Origin: Dongia_A sp035695765
Lineage (GTDB): Bacteria; Pseudomonadota; Alphaproteobacteria; Dongiales; Dongiaceae
Length of the DNA stretch: 64,000 nt
Assembly: GCA_035695765.1 (NCBI GenBank)
Contig: DASRRI010000106.1
Location: 3,395 to 67,394, forward strand
Direction of reading: 5' to 3'
In this document: positions 16,874 through 25,452 of the stretch, piece after piece
Numbering within the stretch: position 1 is the stretch's first letter
How the letters are laid out: each line of letters starts with the position of its first letter
The notes under the pieces: generated by a model
What the model saw: the letters and a program-made list of their open reading frames with translations, nothing else
Databases searched by the model: none
Told to the model about the DNA's origin: nothing
Made by a program: the position numbers and the translations under genes

Positions 16874-18064
16874 ATGACCGCCACCCTGCGCTTCGCCGAG
16901 TCCGACGCGGACCGCGAAGCCGTCTACAGCCTGCGCTACGATATCTATGTGGAGGAGATGGGATACGCCTTTCCCGGCGTCGACCATCGGGCGCGCATGC
17001 TGGCCGAACCGCTGTTGCGTCCGACCCGGCTGCTGATGGCGGACGAAGGCGGCAAGCTGGTCGGCACCCTGCAATTCAACTGGGGTGCCGAATGCGGCTA
17101 TACCGATGATGAGCGCCGGATCTACCGCCTGTCGGATTTCATCGCGTTGGTCGGCGACGAGAGCACGATGATCGCGAGCCGCTTCATGACGCCGCCTAGC
17201 CATCGCGACCGCGATTTGCCGGCCCGCATGCTGGATCGGATGTTCGAGTTCGCCCTCGACAACGAGGTGCGACTGCTGTTCGCGGATTGCCGGCCGCATC
17301 TCATCAACAACTATCTTCGGCTCGGCTTCCGCACCTTTGCCAAGACCTACAACGATCCGACGGTCGGCATGCTGGCGCCTCTGGTGTTCGTGATCGATGA
17401 CGTTGCGCATCTGGAGCGCATCAAGTCGCGGCTCGCGCCCTTGTTCAAAGCGAAGCGGCCGAGCCAGCCGGACATCGTCTCCAGGATCCTGCCCCTGCTG
17501 CCCCGCGCGACGCCGGTGCAGCTGCTCAGCAATCCAACCGGATCGCCGGATTGGACCGGCCTTCAAAGCACGCTGGTGGAGGACGAGGTGTCCATCTTCC
17601 ACGGCATGGAGCCTGAGGAAGTTGCGCGCCTCATCGAGATGAGCCCGGTCATCAAGTGCGCGGCGGGCGATCGCATCATCAGCCAGGATCTGGCGGAGCG
17701 CAGCGTATTCGTGGTGCTGGAGGGGGCGGTCGAGATCATCCGCGATGACCACCTGGTCACGCTGATGCCGCGCGGCTCGGTGTTCGGCGAGATCGCCTTC
17801 CTGCTCGGCATCGAGCGCACGGCCGACGTGGTGGCGGTGGGCGAGACCAAGGTCATCTCGTTGCGCGAGCGCGCCTTGAACGATTTGATCGCGTCGGAAT
17901 CAAAGCTTGCGGCGCGCCTGCTGCTCAACCTCGCGCGCATCGCTTGCTTGAAGCTGGTGGAGAAGGATCGCGCCGAGACTAGCCGGCGCGATCCAAGCCA
18001 TCGTCAGGCCTTGCCGCGCGCCGCGTCGACCGACCACGGGCCCGCGCCGGCGAACGCGAAATAG
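16874..18064 (+). CDS. FeeM/autoinducer-synthase-like acyltransferase fused to a cyclic-nucleotide-binding domain
   Basis: 396 residues. Residues 1-175 are a GNAT-fold N-acyltransferase of the FeeM/LuxI-like kind: SLRYDIYVEEMGYAFPGVDH is the conserved N-terminal signature, then IASRFMTPP and LFADCRPHLINNYLRLGFR. Residues about 239-360 are a cNMP-binding/CRP-like domain (GDRIISQDLAERSVFVVLEG, FGEIAFLLGIERTADVV), keeping the Gly-Glu and Arg-Thr pair of the phosphate-binding cassette. No DNA-binding domain follows. The fusion suggests an acyltransferase making a lipid or acylated amino acid under cAMP or cGMP control. The 3' end overlaps the convergent DoxX gene by 61 bases. Confidence 0.82.
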   Translation: MTATLRFAESDADREAVYSLRYDIYVEEMGYAFPGVDHRARMLAEPLLRPTRLLMADEGGKLVGTLQFNWGAECGYTDDERRIYRLSDFIALVGDESTMIASRFMTPPSHRDRDLPARMLDRMFEFALDNEVRLLFADCRPHLINNYLRLGFRTFAKTYNDPTVGMLAPLVFVIDDVAHLERIKSRLAPLFKAKRPSQPDIVSRILPLLPRATPVQLLSNPTGSPDWTGLQSTLVEDEVSIFHGMEPEEVARLIEMSPVIKCAAGDRIISQDLAERSVFVVLEGAVEIIRDDHLVTLMPRGSVFGEIAFLLGIERTADVVAVGETKVISLRERALNDLIASESKLAARLLLNLARIACLKLVEKDRAETSRRDPSHRQALPRAASTDHGPAPANAK

Positions 18065-18408
18065 AGGAAAATGAAGCAGAAAAGGATGGCCGCATCGCCC
18101 TGATTGATGGCGGGAAAGAAACTGTTCGGCATATGGGCGATGAAGTAAGCGGCGGCCATGTCGCCCGAGAGAATGAACGCGGCGGGTCGCGTGAACAGCC
18201 CCAGGATGATGAGCGCACCGCCGACCAGTTCCAAAATGCCCTGGATGCCGAACAACGACAGGATCTGCAGATCCGCGAACATGTCGCTGGGCGGGAAGTT
18301 GAAGAACTTCATCGTGCCGTGCTCGATGAAGAGCAGGCCGGTGACGATGCGCAAGACAGACAGGATGCGCGGCGCCCAAGTGGAAGCAGTTTCACCGATA
18401 CCAGCCAT
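18004..18408 (-). CDS. DoxX family membrane protein
   Basis: 134 residues with four predicted transmembrane helices. The family signature is ILSVLRIVTGLLFIEHGTMK and GILELVGGALIILGLFTRPA. DoxX-like proteins are linked to redox or thiosulfate:quinone functions and cell-envelope oxidative stress, but the role here is unknown. ATG 18408 with upstream AAGGGG is preferred over an in-frame ATG 18 bases earlier. It overlaps the convergent acyltransferase gene by 61 bases at its 3' end. Confidence 0.85.
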   Translation of the reverse strand: MAGIGETASTWAPRILSVLRIVTGLLFIEHGTMKFFNFPPSDMFADLQILSLFGIQGILELVGGALIILGLFTRPAAFILSGDMAAAYFIAHMPNSFFPAINQGDAAILFCFIFLYFAFAGAGPWSVDAARGKA

Positions 18409-18523
18409 GTCAGTCGTCCCCTTCATTGATTTCGTGTTCGGCGATTCGGGCTAAAATGTAACCGCGGATGTGGCGAATGACCACGGTTGCGGTCCCGGTT
18501 TCGATCACGGATTCGTGAACGCG

Positions 18524-19297
18524 CTATCGCTCGACGAATGCCTTCTCGATCACGAAGTGGCCCGGCACGCTATGGTTCCCTTCCTTGAAGTCGCGTTCAG
18601 CCAAAACTGTCTCCAGATCGGCGAGCATGTGCGGGCTGCCGCACAGCATCACGCGGTCATTTGCAGCGTCGAGCGGCGGCAGGCCGATATCCTCGAACAG
18701 TTTTCCCGATTGGATGAGAGCGGTGATGCGCCCGTTGTGACGGAACGGCTCGCGCGTCACGGTCGGGTAATAGATCAGCTGCTGCTTCACGAACTCGCCA
18801 AGAAAGGGATCGTTCGGCAATTGCTCGGTGATGGTCTCGGTATAGGCAAGCTCGGCCACGCGCCGGCAGCCATGGACCAGGATGATGCGCTCGAACCGCT
18901 CGTATGTTTCTGGATCCTTGATCAGGCTCAAAAACGGGGCAAGGCCAGTGCCAGTTCCGAGCAGATAGAGATTCTTGCCGGGCAGCAGATTGTCGGTCAG
19001 CAGCGTTCCCGTCGGCTTGCGTCCGACCAGGATCTGGTCGCCTTCATTCAGATGCTGGAGTCGCGAGGTGAGCGGACCGTTCGCGACCTTGATAGAGAAG
19101 AACTCGAGGCGCTCCTCATGATTTGCGCTCGCCATCGAATAAGCGCGCAACAGCGGCTTTCCTTCGATCCGCAGGCCGATCATCGTGAATTGGCCGTTCT
19201 GGAATCGGAACCCCGGGTCCCGGGTGGTCGCGAAGCTGAACAGATTGTCGGTCCAATGGCGGACCGCGAGGACCCGCTCCTCATTCAGATTGCTCAT
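18524..19297 (-). CDS. fpr: Ferredoxin-NADP+ reductase
   Basis: 257 residues of the bacterial (plastidic-unrelated) FPR class. FAD binding is shown by RAYSMAS (R-x-Y-S/T) and the adenine region, and NADP+ binding by LGTGTGLAPFLSLI and VMLCGSPHMLADLE. It ends in a C-terminal FVIEKAFVER tail, as in alphaproteobacterial Fprs. It exchanges electrons between NADPH and ferredoxin or flavodoxin in the cytoplasm and is often induced by oxidative stress. The start at ATG 19297 follows GGAGAAAC. Confidence 0.93.
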   Translation of the reverse strand: MSNLNEERVLAVRHWTDNLFSFATTRDPGFRFQNGQFTMIGLRIEGKPLLRAYSMASANHEERLEFFSIKVANGPLTSRLQHLNEGDQILVGRKPTGTLLTDNLLPGKNLYLLGTGTGLAPFLSLIKDPETYERFERIILVHGCRRVAELAYTETITEQLPNDPFLGEFVKQQLIYYPTVTREPFRHNGRITALIQSGKLFEDIGLPPLDAANDRVMLCGSPHMLADLETVLAERDFKEGNHSVPGHFVIEKAFVER

Positions 19298-19825
19298 GTT
19301 TCTCCAGCACCTGGCTGTTGTGATGCGGCCGCGCAGTCGGTTCTCGCCAAGCGCCAGCACTCGCTACTCGGAACCGTATATTGCGAACCATTCTCAACCG
19401 CAATAACAGGCGCCGATGAATTCAGGTAAGGCTGCCATGCAGGAGAGTCGAGTGCCGCCATATGTCGCAGCGATGCCGGTGACCGGCCTAAGGACGGGCG
19501 ACCGGCACCGTGAACTCACATCCAGTTATTTCCTAAAGCACTCAAAGTGCGTCAGGCCAATGGCATCTGATTAATGAACAAATTAACCATAAAATTTTGC
19601 GACCATCCAAATATGGTAGGTATCCATTATCTAGTCTCTACTTATTGAAAATTTGCAGTCGATCTTGGTTTACGAATCTTCGCGATTTTTCACAAGGGGC
19701 CCTGGCTGGTAAGATTCATTTCATATATTCGGTACGATAGTGGACAGATGGTTGGATCGTTTGGCCGGGTGCAGGACGCGATAACCCGGTAGAGATCCCC
19801 ACGAAGCGAGAGCGGGAGGTGGGCA
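19298..19825. other. Gene-free spacer with AT-rich island
   Basis: 528 bases without a convincing gene. The segment about 19560-19740 is markedly AT-rich for this genome, holding TTAA-N8-TTAA (19571-19586) and ACCAT-N6-ATGGT. It probably carries the promoter for the sensor kinase operon starting at 19826. The spacing of the TTAA pair is one base longer than the CtrA consensus (N7). No RNA gene was recognised. Confidence 0.45.
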
Positions 19826-20236
19826 TTGACCCTCCAGACGCGCGCAAGCGGCAGCGACCAGATGTTCAGATCGGCGCCCAAGTCTGCGCCCCCCGTCCGC
19901 GCGCGCCCTCGTATCAGCTTCGGCTTGATGCCCGCACTCATTCTTGCGGTCTTCGCCTTTTTCGGAGTCTCCGGTCTGGAGACGTTCAGCATCAATCCCG
20001 ACAGGCCCGCCGCCATCCTTTTTCCCGAATCCGTATCGCAGGAACAGGCCTTCGCAGTGGTGATTGCGGCGGGTGGGTTGCCGGTGCGGCCGGCGCGGTC
20101 CGCCCTCAGTGAGGGTGTGGGGTGGATTGCCGCCGCCGGCTCGCCCGACTTCTTCGACAAGGTCCGCGCGTATGGCGCCTGGGCCGTGATCAACCCCTTT
20201 GCATTCGGAGGCTGTTTCCTGGTGAAGCCAGCATGA
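19826..20236 (+). CDS. Small single-pass membrane protein coupled to a histidine kinase
   Basis: 136 residues, not recognised as a known family. A Arg-rich N-terminus (about 1-30) is followed by one hydrophobic segment (FGLMPALILAVFAFFGVSGL), then a mainly polar C-terminal domain with FPESVSQEQAFAVVIAAGG. The layout fits a signal anchor with a periplasmic sensor domain. The start is TTG at 19826, preceded by GGGAGGTGGGCA. Its stop overlaps the kinase ATG by four bases (ATGA), so the two are translationally coupled and probably act together. Confidence 0.6.
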   Translation: MTLQTRASGSDQMFRSAPKSAPPVRARPRISFGLMPALILAVFAFFGVSGLETFSINPDRPAAILFPESVSQEQAFAVVIAAGGLPVRPARSALSEGVGWIAAAGSPDFFDKVRAYGAWAVINPFAFGGCFLVKPA

Positions 20237-21645
20237 GCGTGGATGCACTCTCGCCATATCCCGGCGCGCCGCGGCGGGCGAACGGATGGCAGCAATTGCA
20301 GCGCCGCGTTGCCGGCGCTTGGCAGCAGCTTCGCATCGGCGAGTTTTGGCGCGATGAAGCCGAGACCCCCGAGCGGGTCGCCCAGTTTCGCGACAAGGCG
20401 ATCCGGTTGCTGCTTCTGGAGCAATGGGCCTTGCTGACGCCGATCGCCATCACCGCTTATTTCACCGGCAATTCCTGGATCGGGCTGCTGGTTGTCGGCG
20501 GCATCTTCCACGGCTGCACCAGCTTCTTCCGCAAGGTGGATCCGATCGGCCTCTCGACCCGCAGCCTGATCGCGACGGGCCTGCTGCTCGATGTGCTGCT
20601 GCTGATCTATGCGCTGACGGGTACCGGCTCGTGGCAGATGGATGGCGGCCATATGTGGGTGTTCGCGGTCTGGGCCCATGCGCTGGGCCTTCTGTGCTGG
20701 CGCTCGCTGCTGGTCAGCGGAACCTTGGCCGTCCTGCATCACTTCGTGTTGGTCTTCCTCTTTCCGCTCTGGGTGTTCCCCGATGGCGCCAACATATGGC
20801 GCGTGGTGCTGCATGCCGGCGTCGTCGCATTGCAGCTCTCCGTGCTCTGCGTCTTCGTGTTCCTGATCCGGCGCATGCTGACCAAGGCCGAAGAGCTGGA
20901 ATCGGCCCTCGCCAAGAGCCTGGCGATTGTGGAAGAGGTGAGCATTTCCAAATCACGCTTCCTCGCCCATATGAGCCACGAGCTGCGGACGCCACTCAAC
21001 GCCATCATCGGCTTCTCCGACGTCATGAAGACCCAGATGTTCGGCGAGCTGTCGCCGCGTTATCTCGATTATGCGGCCAACATCCATGCGAGCGGGGAGC
21101 ATCTGCACGACCTCATCAATGACGTGCTCGACCTCTCGCGCGTCGAAGCCGGCAAGCACGAGATCTTCGAGGAAGCGGTCGAGCCCGCCAGAATCGTCGA
21201 GGTCTGCTTCGCGATGATGAGCGCCCGCGCGCGCGAGGGGCAGATCGAGCTGATGATTTCAATACCGAAAGAGCTGCCCATCTTGCGCGCCGATCCGCGC
21301 GCCCTGAAGCAGGTGCTGCTCAATCTGCTGTCCAACGCGATCAAATACACCCCGGCGGGCGGGCAGGTCGTGACGTCATTGCACGAGAATGAAAACGGCT
21401 TGGCCGTGACAGTGACGGACACCGGCTGCGGAATTTCCCAAGACGCTCTTGCCAAAGTGTTTGATCCGTTCCAGCGCGGCGATTCGATGATCGCGCGCAA
21501 GATCGAAGGGACCGGGCTTGGCCTCGCAATCAGCCGCAAGCTGATGGAGCTCCATGGCGGTACCCTCACGCTCGCCAGCAGGTCCGGCGCCGGCACCACC
21601 GCCACTGCGCTCTTCCCCGCTAACCGGCTGATCGCCTCGCGATAG
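20233..21645 (+). CDS. Membrane sensor histidine kinase (PleC/DivJ-like)
   Basis: 470 residues. About six transmembrane helices occupy residues 60-215. HisKA follows, with the phosphoacceptor His in FLAHMSHELRTPLNAIIGFS (about 252). HATPase_c motifs are N box LLNLLSNAIKYTP, G1 DTGCGIS and G2 GTGLGLAIS. It autophosphorylates and passes phosphate to an unlinked response regulator; none is adjacent. The closest look is to the alphaproteobacterial PleC/DivJ group, but orthology is not shown. The upstream 136-residue protein is translationally coupled. Confidence 0.88.
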   Translation: MSVDALSPYPGAPRRANGWQQLQRRVAGAWQQLRIGEFWRDEAETPERVAQFRDKAIRLLLLEQWALLTPIAITAYFTGNSWIGLLVVGGIFHGCTSFFRKVDPIGLSTRSLIATGLLLDVLLLIYALTGTGSWQMDGGHMWVFAVWAHALGLLCWRSLLVSGTLAVLHHFVLVFLFPLWVFPDGANIWRVVLHAGVVALQLSVLCVFVFLIRRMLTKAEELESALAKSLAIVEEVSISKSRFLAHMSHELRTPLNAIIGFSDVMKTQMFGELSPRYLDYAANIHASGEHLHDLINDVLDLSRVEAGKHEIFEEAVEPARIVEVCFAMMSARAREGQIELMISIPKELPILRADPRALKQVLLNLLSNAIKYTPAGGQVVTSLHENENGLAVTVTDTGCGISQDALAKVFDPFQRGDSMIARKIEGTGLGLAISRKLMELHGGTLTLASRSGAGTTATALFPANRLIASR

Positions 21646-21988
21646 GCCACGGCATCCGCTGCAAGTCGGCGCGGCAATAGCTGCGTGTGCATCGCCTCGG
21701 CCCGAGCCGCACTTCCGGCATCGAAAAGTTCCGCTGCGCTCTCAAGCCGCCGCAGTACTGCCACCGAAGGTCTACCGTTGCCCGGCCAATGCTAGGCGTA
21801 AATGTCGTGCGATTGTCTCTCGGTCCTATCTGAAAATTCTTCTCCGTTTTCACACATGCAACCGGCATGCAACCGGCTGGCCGCAGAGTTTGTTGATTGC
21901 GAGCGAAGCTGCATTGTCATGCACGTTCATCCCACACGAGAGTCATGTCAGCGCAGCGGAAGCGTAGCCCCGGGTGTGGAGCAGGGCT
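21646..21988. repeat. Gene-free spacer with an 11-bp tandem repeat
   Basis: 343 bases without a supported gene. CATGCAACCGG occurs twice in direct tandem (21855-21865 and 21866-21876). The rest shows no clear structure. It presumably carries the promoter for the cyclase-like protein. Confidence 0.45.
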
Positions 21989-24900
21989 ATGGACGTCGCG
22001 ACTTGGTTACACAGCCTGGGCCTGGAGCGATACGAACAGGCGTTTCGTGAGAACGCTATAGATTTCGATGTACTGTCGGAGATAACGGATGCCGATCTCG
22101 AGAAGCTCGGCGTTGTTCTAGGTCATCGCAAGAAATTACTGCGTGCTATTCGGGCTCTGCACAAGGCGGTAGGGTCAGATGATGCGCGAGCCCCTCCATC
22201 TTCGACGGAGACGCACGGGGTCGCATCGACGCTCGAATCTCGAAGTGAACGCCGCCACCTCACGACCATGTTCGTCGACCTAGTCGGCTCGACCGCTCTT
22301 TCAAGCCGCCTCGATCCGGAAGAGATGCGCGAAGTCATCCGCAGCTACCAGAATGCGGTTGCAGGGGAGATCATCCGCTTCGAGGGCCACGTGGCCAAGT
22401 TCATGGGTGACGGCGTGCTTGCCTATTTTGGCTGGCCGCAGGCGCACGAGGACGAGGCCGAACGGGCGGTGCGGGCCGGGCTGGCGATCGGCCACGCGGT
22501 CTCGAAGCTGATAACCCCGGCAGCGGAGAATCTTGTAGCGCGCGTCGGCATTGCCACCGGGCTGGTGGTGGTCGGCGACCTCATCGGCGAAGGGGCGGCG
22601 CAAGAACAGACGGTCGTGGGCGAGACGCCGAACCTGGCGGCGCGCCTGCAGGCCATCGCTAAACCCGGCAGCGTCATCGTTGCCGAAAGTACGCGCCGTC
22701 TGCTGGGCAGCCTATTCGAGCTTGAGGAACTCGCACCACAGACGATTCGCGGCTTTGCCGGTTTGGTGCATGCCTTCCAGGTCAAGGGCGAAGGGAGTGC
22801 CGAGAGCCGTTTCGAGGCGCTACATGCAGGCATTCTAACGCCGCTCTTCGGCCGCGAGCAGGAGCTGGCTCTGTTGCTGGAGCGCTGGTCGCGGGCCAAA
22901 GAGGGCGACGGCCAGGTTGTCCTGCTCTCCGGCGAGCCGGGTATAGGCAAGTCCCGCATTGTCCGGACCCTACGCGAACGGCTTGCAGACGAGCAGTACA
23001 CGATGCTCAGCCACTACTGTTCGCCCTATCACACCAACAGCTCGCTCTATCCAGTGATCGGCCTATTGGAGCGGGCGGCGCACTTTGATCGCGAGGATGC
23101 CGCGGAGACGCGGCTCGACAAACTCGAGAACCTGCTCGCCCAGTCGACGCAGCAGGTCGAGGAGGTTGCGCCGTTGCTGGCGGCGCTGCTCGGAATTCCG
23201 GCCGAAAGTCGATACCCTTCACTGGATATCATTCCGCAGCGGCAGAAGCATCTTACGCTCGAGGCTCTGGTCGACCAGTTGGCGGGCTTGGCGAAGCAAC
23301 GGCCCGTGCTGGCGGTTTATGAAGACGTGCACTGGATCGATCCCTCGACACTTGAGCTGCTCGAGCTGCTGGTCGAGCGGGCGCAGCGCTTGCCGGCGCT
23401 CCTCTTGATCACCTTCCGGCCCGAGTTCATCCCGCCTTGGACAGGCCACGCCCACGTGACTCAGCTTTCTCTGTCCCGTCTCACGCGACGGCACGGATCT
23501 GCCATGGCCCTGAGCGTACTTGGCGGTAAGAGGCTGCCATCGGAGGTCCTGGAGCAGATCGTGGCGCGTACCGATGGGGTGCCACTGTTCGTCGAGGAAC
23601 TGACAAAGGCGGTCGTGGAGTCCGGCATGCTCCGCGATGCCGGTGATCACTTCGACCTGATAGGACCTTTGCGATCCTTTACGATCCCCGCGACGTTGCA
23701 CGACTCGCTGATGGCTCGCCTGGATCACCTTGCACCGGTCAAGGAGGTGGCTCAGATCGCATCGGTGATCGGCCGTCAGTTCTCCCATGATCTGCTGGCA
23801 AGCGTGACAGCCCTTGATCACAGCCAGCTCCAGCACGCTCTCCAGCAACTCACTGAGGCCGAACTCATCTTCCGCCGCGGGAATCCTCCGGAGGCGACCT
23901 ACACATTCAAACATGCGCTGGTGCAGGACGCGGCGTATGCGAGTCTACTGAAGAGCCGCCGGCAGCAGCTGCACGCCCGCATCGGCCAGATACTCGAAGA
24001 GCGATCGGAAGCGGGCATCGAGACCCTGCCGGAAGTCATCGCTCATCACTACAGCGAAGCCGGTCTGGCGGAGCACGCGGTAAATTACTGGTGGCAGGCA
24101 GCGCAGGTTGCGATTCAGCGCTCGGCAACGTTGGAAGCGATCGCGCATTTGGATACGGGTCTGAAGTTCTTTGGCTCGCTGCCGGGGAGCAAAGAAAACC
24201 TGCGGCTGGAACTGGATATGCAGGTGGCAATGGGGACGGCATGCATGGCTGCAAAGGGCTGGTCATCGCCCATAACAGCGGCAGCCTTCACGCGGGCCGA
24301 CCAGTTGTGCGAGCAGGTTGACGATGCATTGCAGCGCGGCGTCGCCGACTACGGTCAATACCTTGTGTATCTTCTGCGCGGACAACTGGATGCCGCGCTG
24401 TCGACCACCACGGAAATGCTCCGTCGCGCCGAGACTCGCAATGATCCGACAATGGCCATGATTGCGCACCGCTGCGTTGCGATTACCTCGATGCATCGTG
24501 GCGACTTCGGCGCTGCTCGCGCTCATCTAGATGCAGCAATGGCGCTCTATGATCCCAAGGAGCACAGTGCGCTCGCCTACCGCTTTGCCTACGAGCCGCG
24601 CATAGCGATGTTGTGCTACCTTGCGCACGCGCTGTTGCATCTGGGCTATCCCGAACAGGCATTCGCGACATATGGCAAGCTGCTGCAGGACATACGGTCC
24701 CATCGCCATACCCCGTCGGTCGGGTTCGGCCTGTTCCAAGCGGCACTGTTCCTGACCTACCAGCACGATCTCGGAGCAATCAGTGATCCGACTCATCTCG
24801 GAGCCGACGAGGCCATTATCGACGAGCTCATTGCCATCTGCACAGAGCATGGCTTTCCCCTCTGGCGGACATCGGGCCTTATTCTCAAGGGCTGGGTCAT

Positions 24901-25396
24901 GGCGCAATCAGGGTGCGCCGATGAAGGCGTGGCTCAGATACGCGACGGAATTGCCGCCTGGCGTGGGCATGAAGCAAAGCTGTTCGCACCGCGCTGGCTG
25001 ATCCTGCTTGCAAGCGCACTGGGAAGGATAGGGCAACAGCAGGCAGCACTCGAAACGATCGATGAAGCACTCACCCTGATCGCGGAGACAAATGAACGCT
25101 GGAACGAGCCCGAACTGCATCTGCGCAAAGGCGAGCTGCTTCTTATGCAGGCCGATATGGACCGGGCCGAGGCATCTTTCGAGCGGGCCCTTCGGATCGC
25201 CCGTGACCGAAACAGCAGGCTGTGGGAACTGCGTACGGCCATCAGCATGACACGGGCCTGGCGTTCGCACGGCAAGCACGACCCGGCCCGCGATGTTCTC
25301 GCGCCAGTCTACCACTGGTTCGCAAAAGGCATCGAGATACCTGACCTCAAGCACGCTAAGACGCTTCTCGACGGCGGCGATGATCCTTCTTCATGA
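21989..25396 (+). CDS. SAM-adenylate/guanylate cyclase-AAA ATPase-TPR signalling protein
   Basis: 1135 residues. Residues 1-66 are a SAM domain (VATWLHSLGLERYEQAFREN). Residues 85-275 are a class III nucleotide cyclase with metal Asp residues in FVDLVGST (about 95) and FMGDGVLAYFG (about 140). Residues 285-600 are an AAA_16-type ATPase with Walker A GEPGIGKS (about 315) and a VYEDVHWIDPSTLELLELL Walker B. Residues 650-1100 are TPR-like helices. This is the architecture of large rhizobial cyclase proteins, thought to couple protein-protein sensing to cAMP. No partner gene is adjacent. A GTG 15 bases upstream is a possible alternative start. Confidence 0.88.
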   Translation: MDVATWLHSLGLERYEQAFRENAIDFDVLSEITDADLEKLGVVLGHRKKLLRAIRALHKAVGSDDARAPPSSTETHGVASTLESRSERRHLTTMFVDLVGSTALSSRLDPEEMREVIRSYQNAVAGEIIRFEGHVAKFMGDGVLAYFGWPQAHEDEAERAVRAGLAIGHAVSKLITPAAENLVARVGIATGLVVVGDLIGEGAAQEQTVVGETPNLAARLQAIAKPGSVIVAESTRRLLGSLFELEELAPQTIRGFAGLVHAFQVKGEGSAESRFEALHAGILTPLFGREQELALLLERWSRAKEGDGQVVLLSGEPGIGKSRIVRTLRERLADEQYTMLSHYCSPYHTNSSLYPVIGLLERAAHFDREDAAETRLDKLENLLAQSTQQVEEVAPLLAALLGIPAESRYPSLDIIPQRQKHLTLEALVDQLAGLAKQRPVLAVYEDVHWIDPSTLELLELLVERAQRLPALLLITFRPEFIPPWTGHAHVTQLSLSRLTRRHGSAMALSVLGGKRLPSEVLEQIVARTDGVPLFVEELTKAVVESGMLRDAGDHFDLIGPLRSFTIPATLHDSLMARLDHLAPVKEVAQIASVIGRQFSHDLLASVTALDHSQLQHALQQLTEAELIFRRGNPPEATYTFKHALVQDAAYASLLKSRRQQLHARIGQILEERSEAGIETLPEVIAHHYSEAGLAEHAVNYWWQAAQVAIQRSATLEAIAHLDTGLKFFGSLPGSKENLRLELDMQVAMGTACMAAKGWSSPITAAAFTRADQLCEQVDDALQRGVADYGQYLVYLLRGQLDAALSTTTEMLRRAETRNDPTMAMIAHRCVAITSMHRGDFGAARAHLDAAMALYDPKEHSALAYRFAYEPRIAMLCYLAHALLHLGYPEQAFATYGKLLQDIRSHRHTPSVGFGLFQAALFLTYQHDLGAISDPTHLGADEAIIDELIAICTEHGFPLWRTSGLILKGWVMAQSGCADEGVAQIRDGIAAWRGHEAKLFAPRWLILLASALGRIGQQQAALETIDEALTLIAETNERWNEPELHLRKGELLLMQADMDRAEASFERALRIARDRNSRLWELRTAISMTRAWRSHGKHDPARDVLAPVYHWFAKGIEIPDLKHAKTLLDGGDDPSS

Positions 25397-25452
25397 TTGT
25401 GCGTATCCGCTAAGTGGCGGATACACACCAGTGCTGGGAGAATGCGAGGCCC

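Noticed and set aside
21646..21988. Short frames resembling recurrent rhizobial intergenic peptides
   Set aside because: No start signals or conserved domain; likely chance reading frames in GC-rich DNA.
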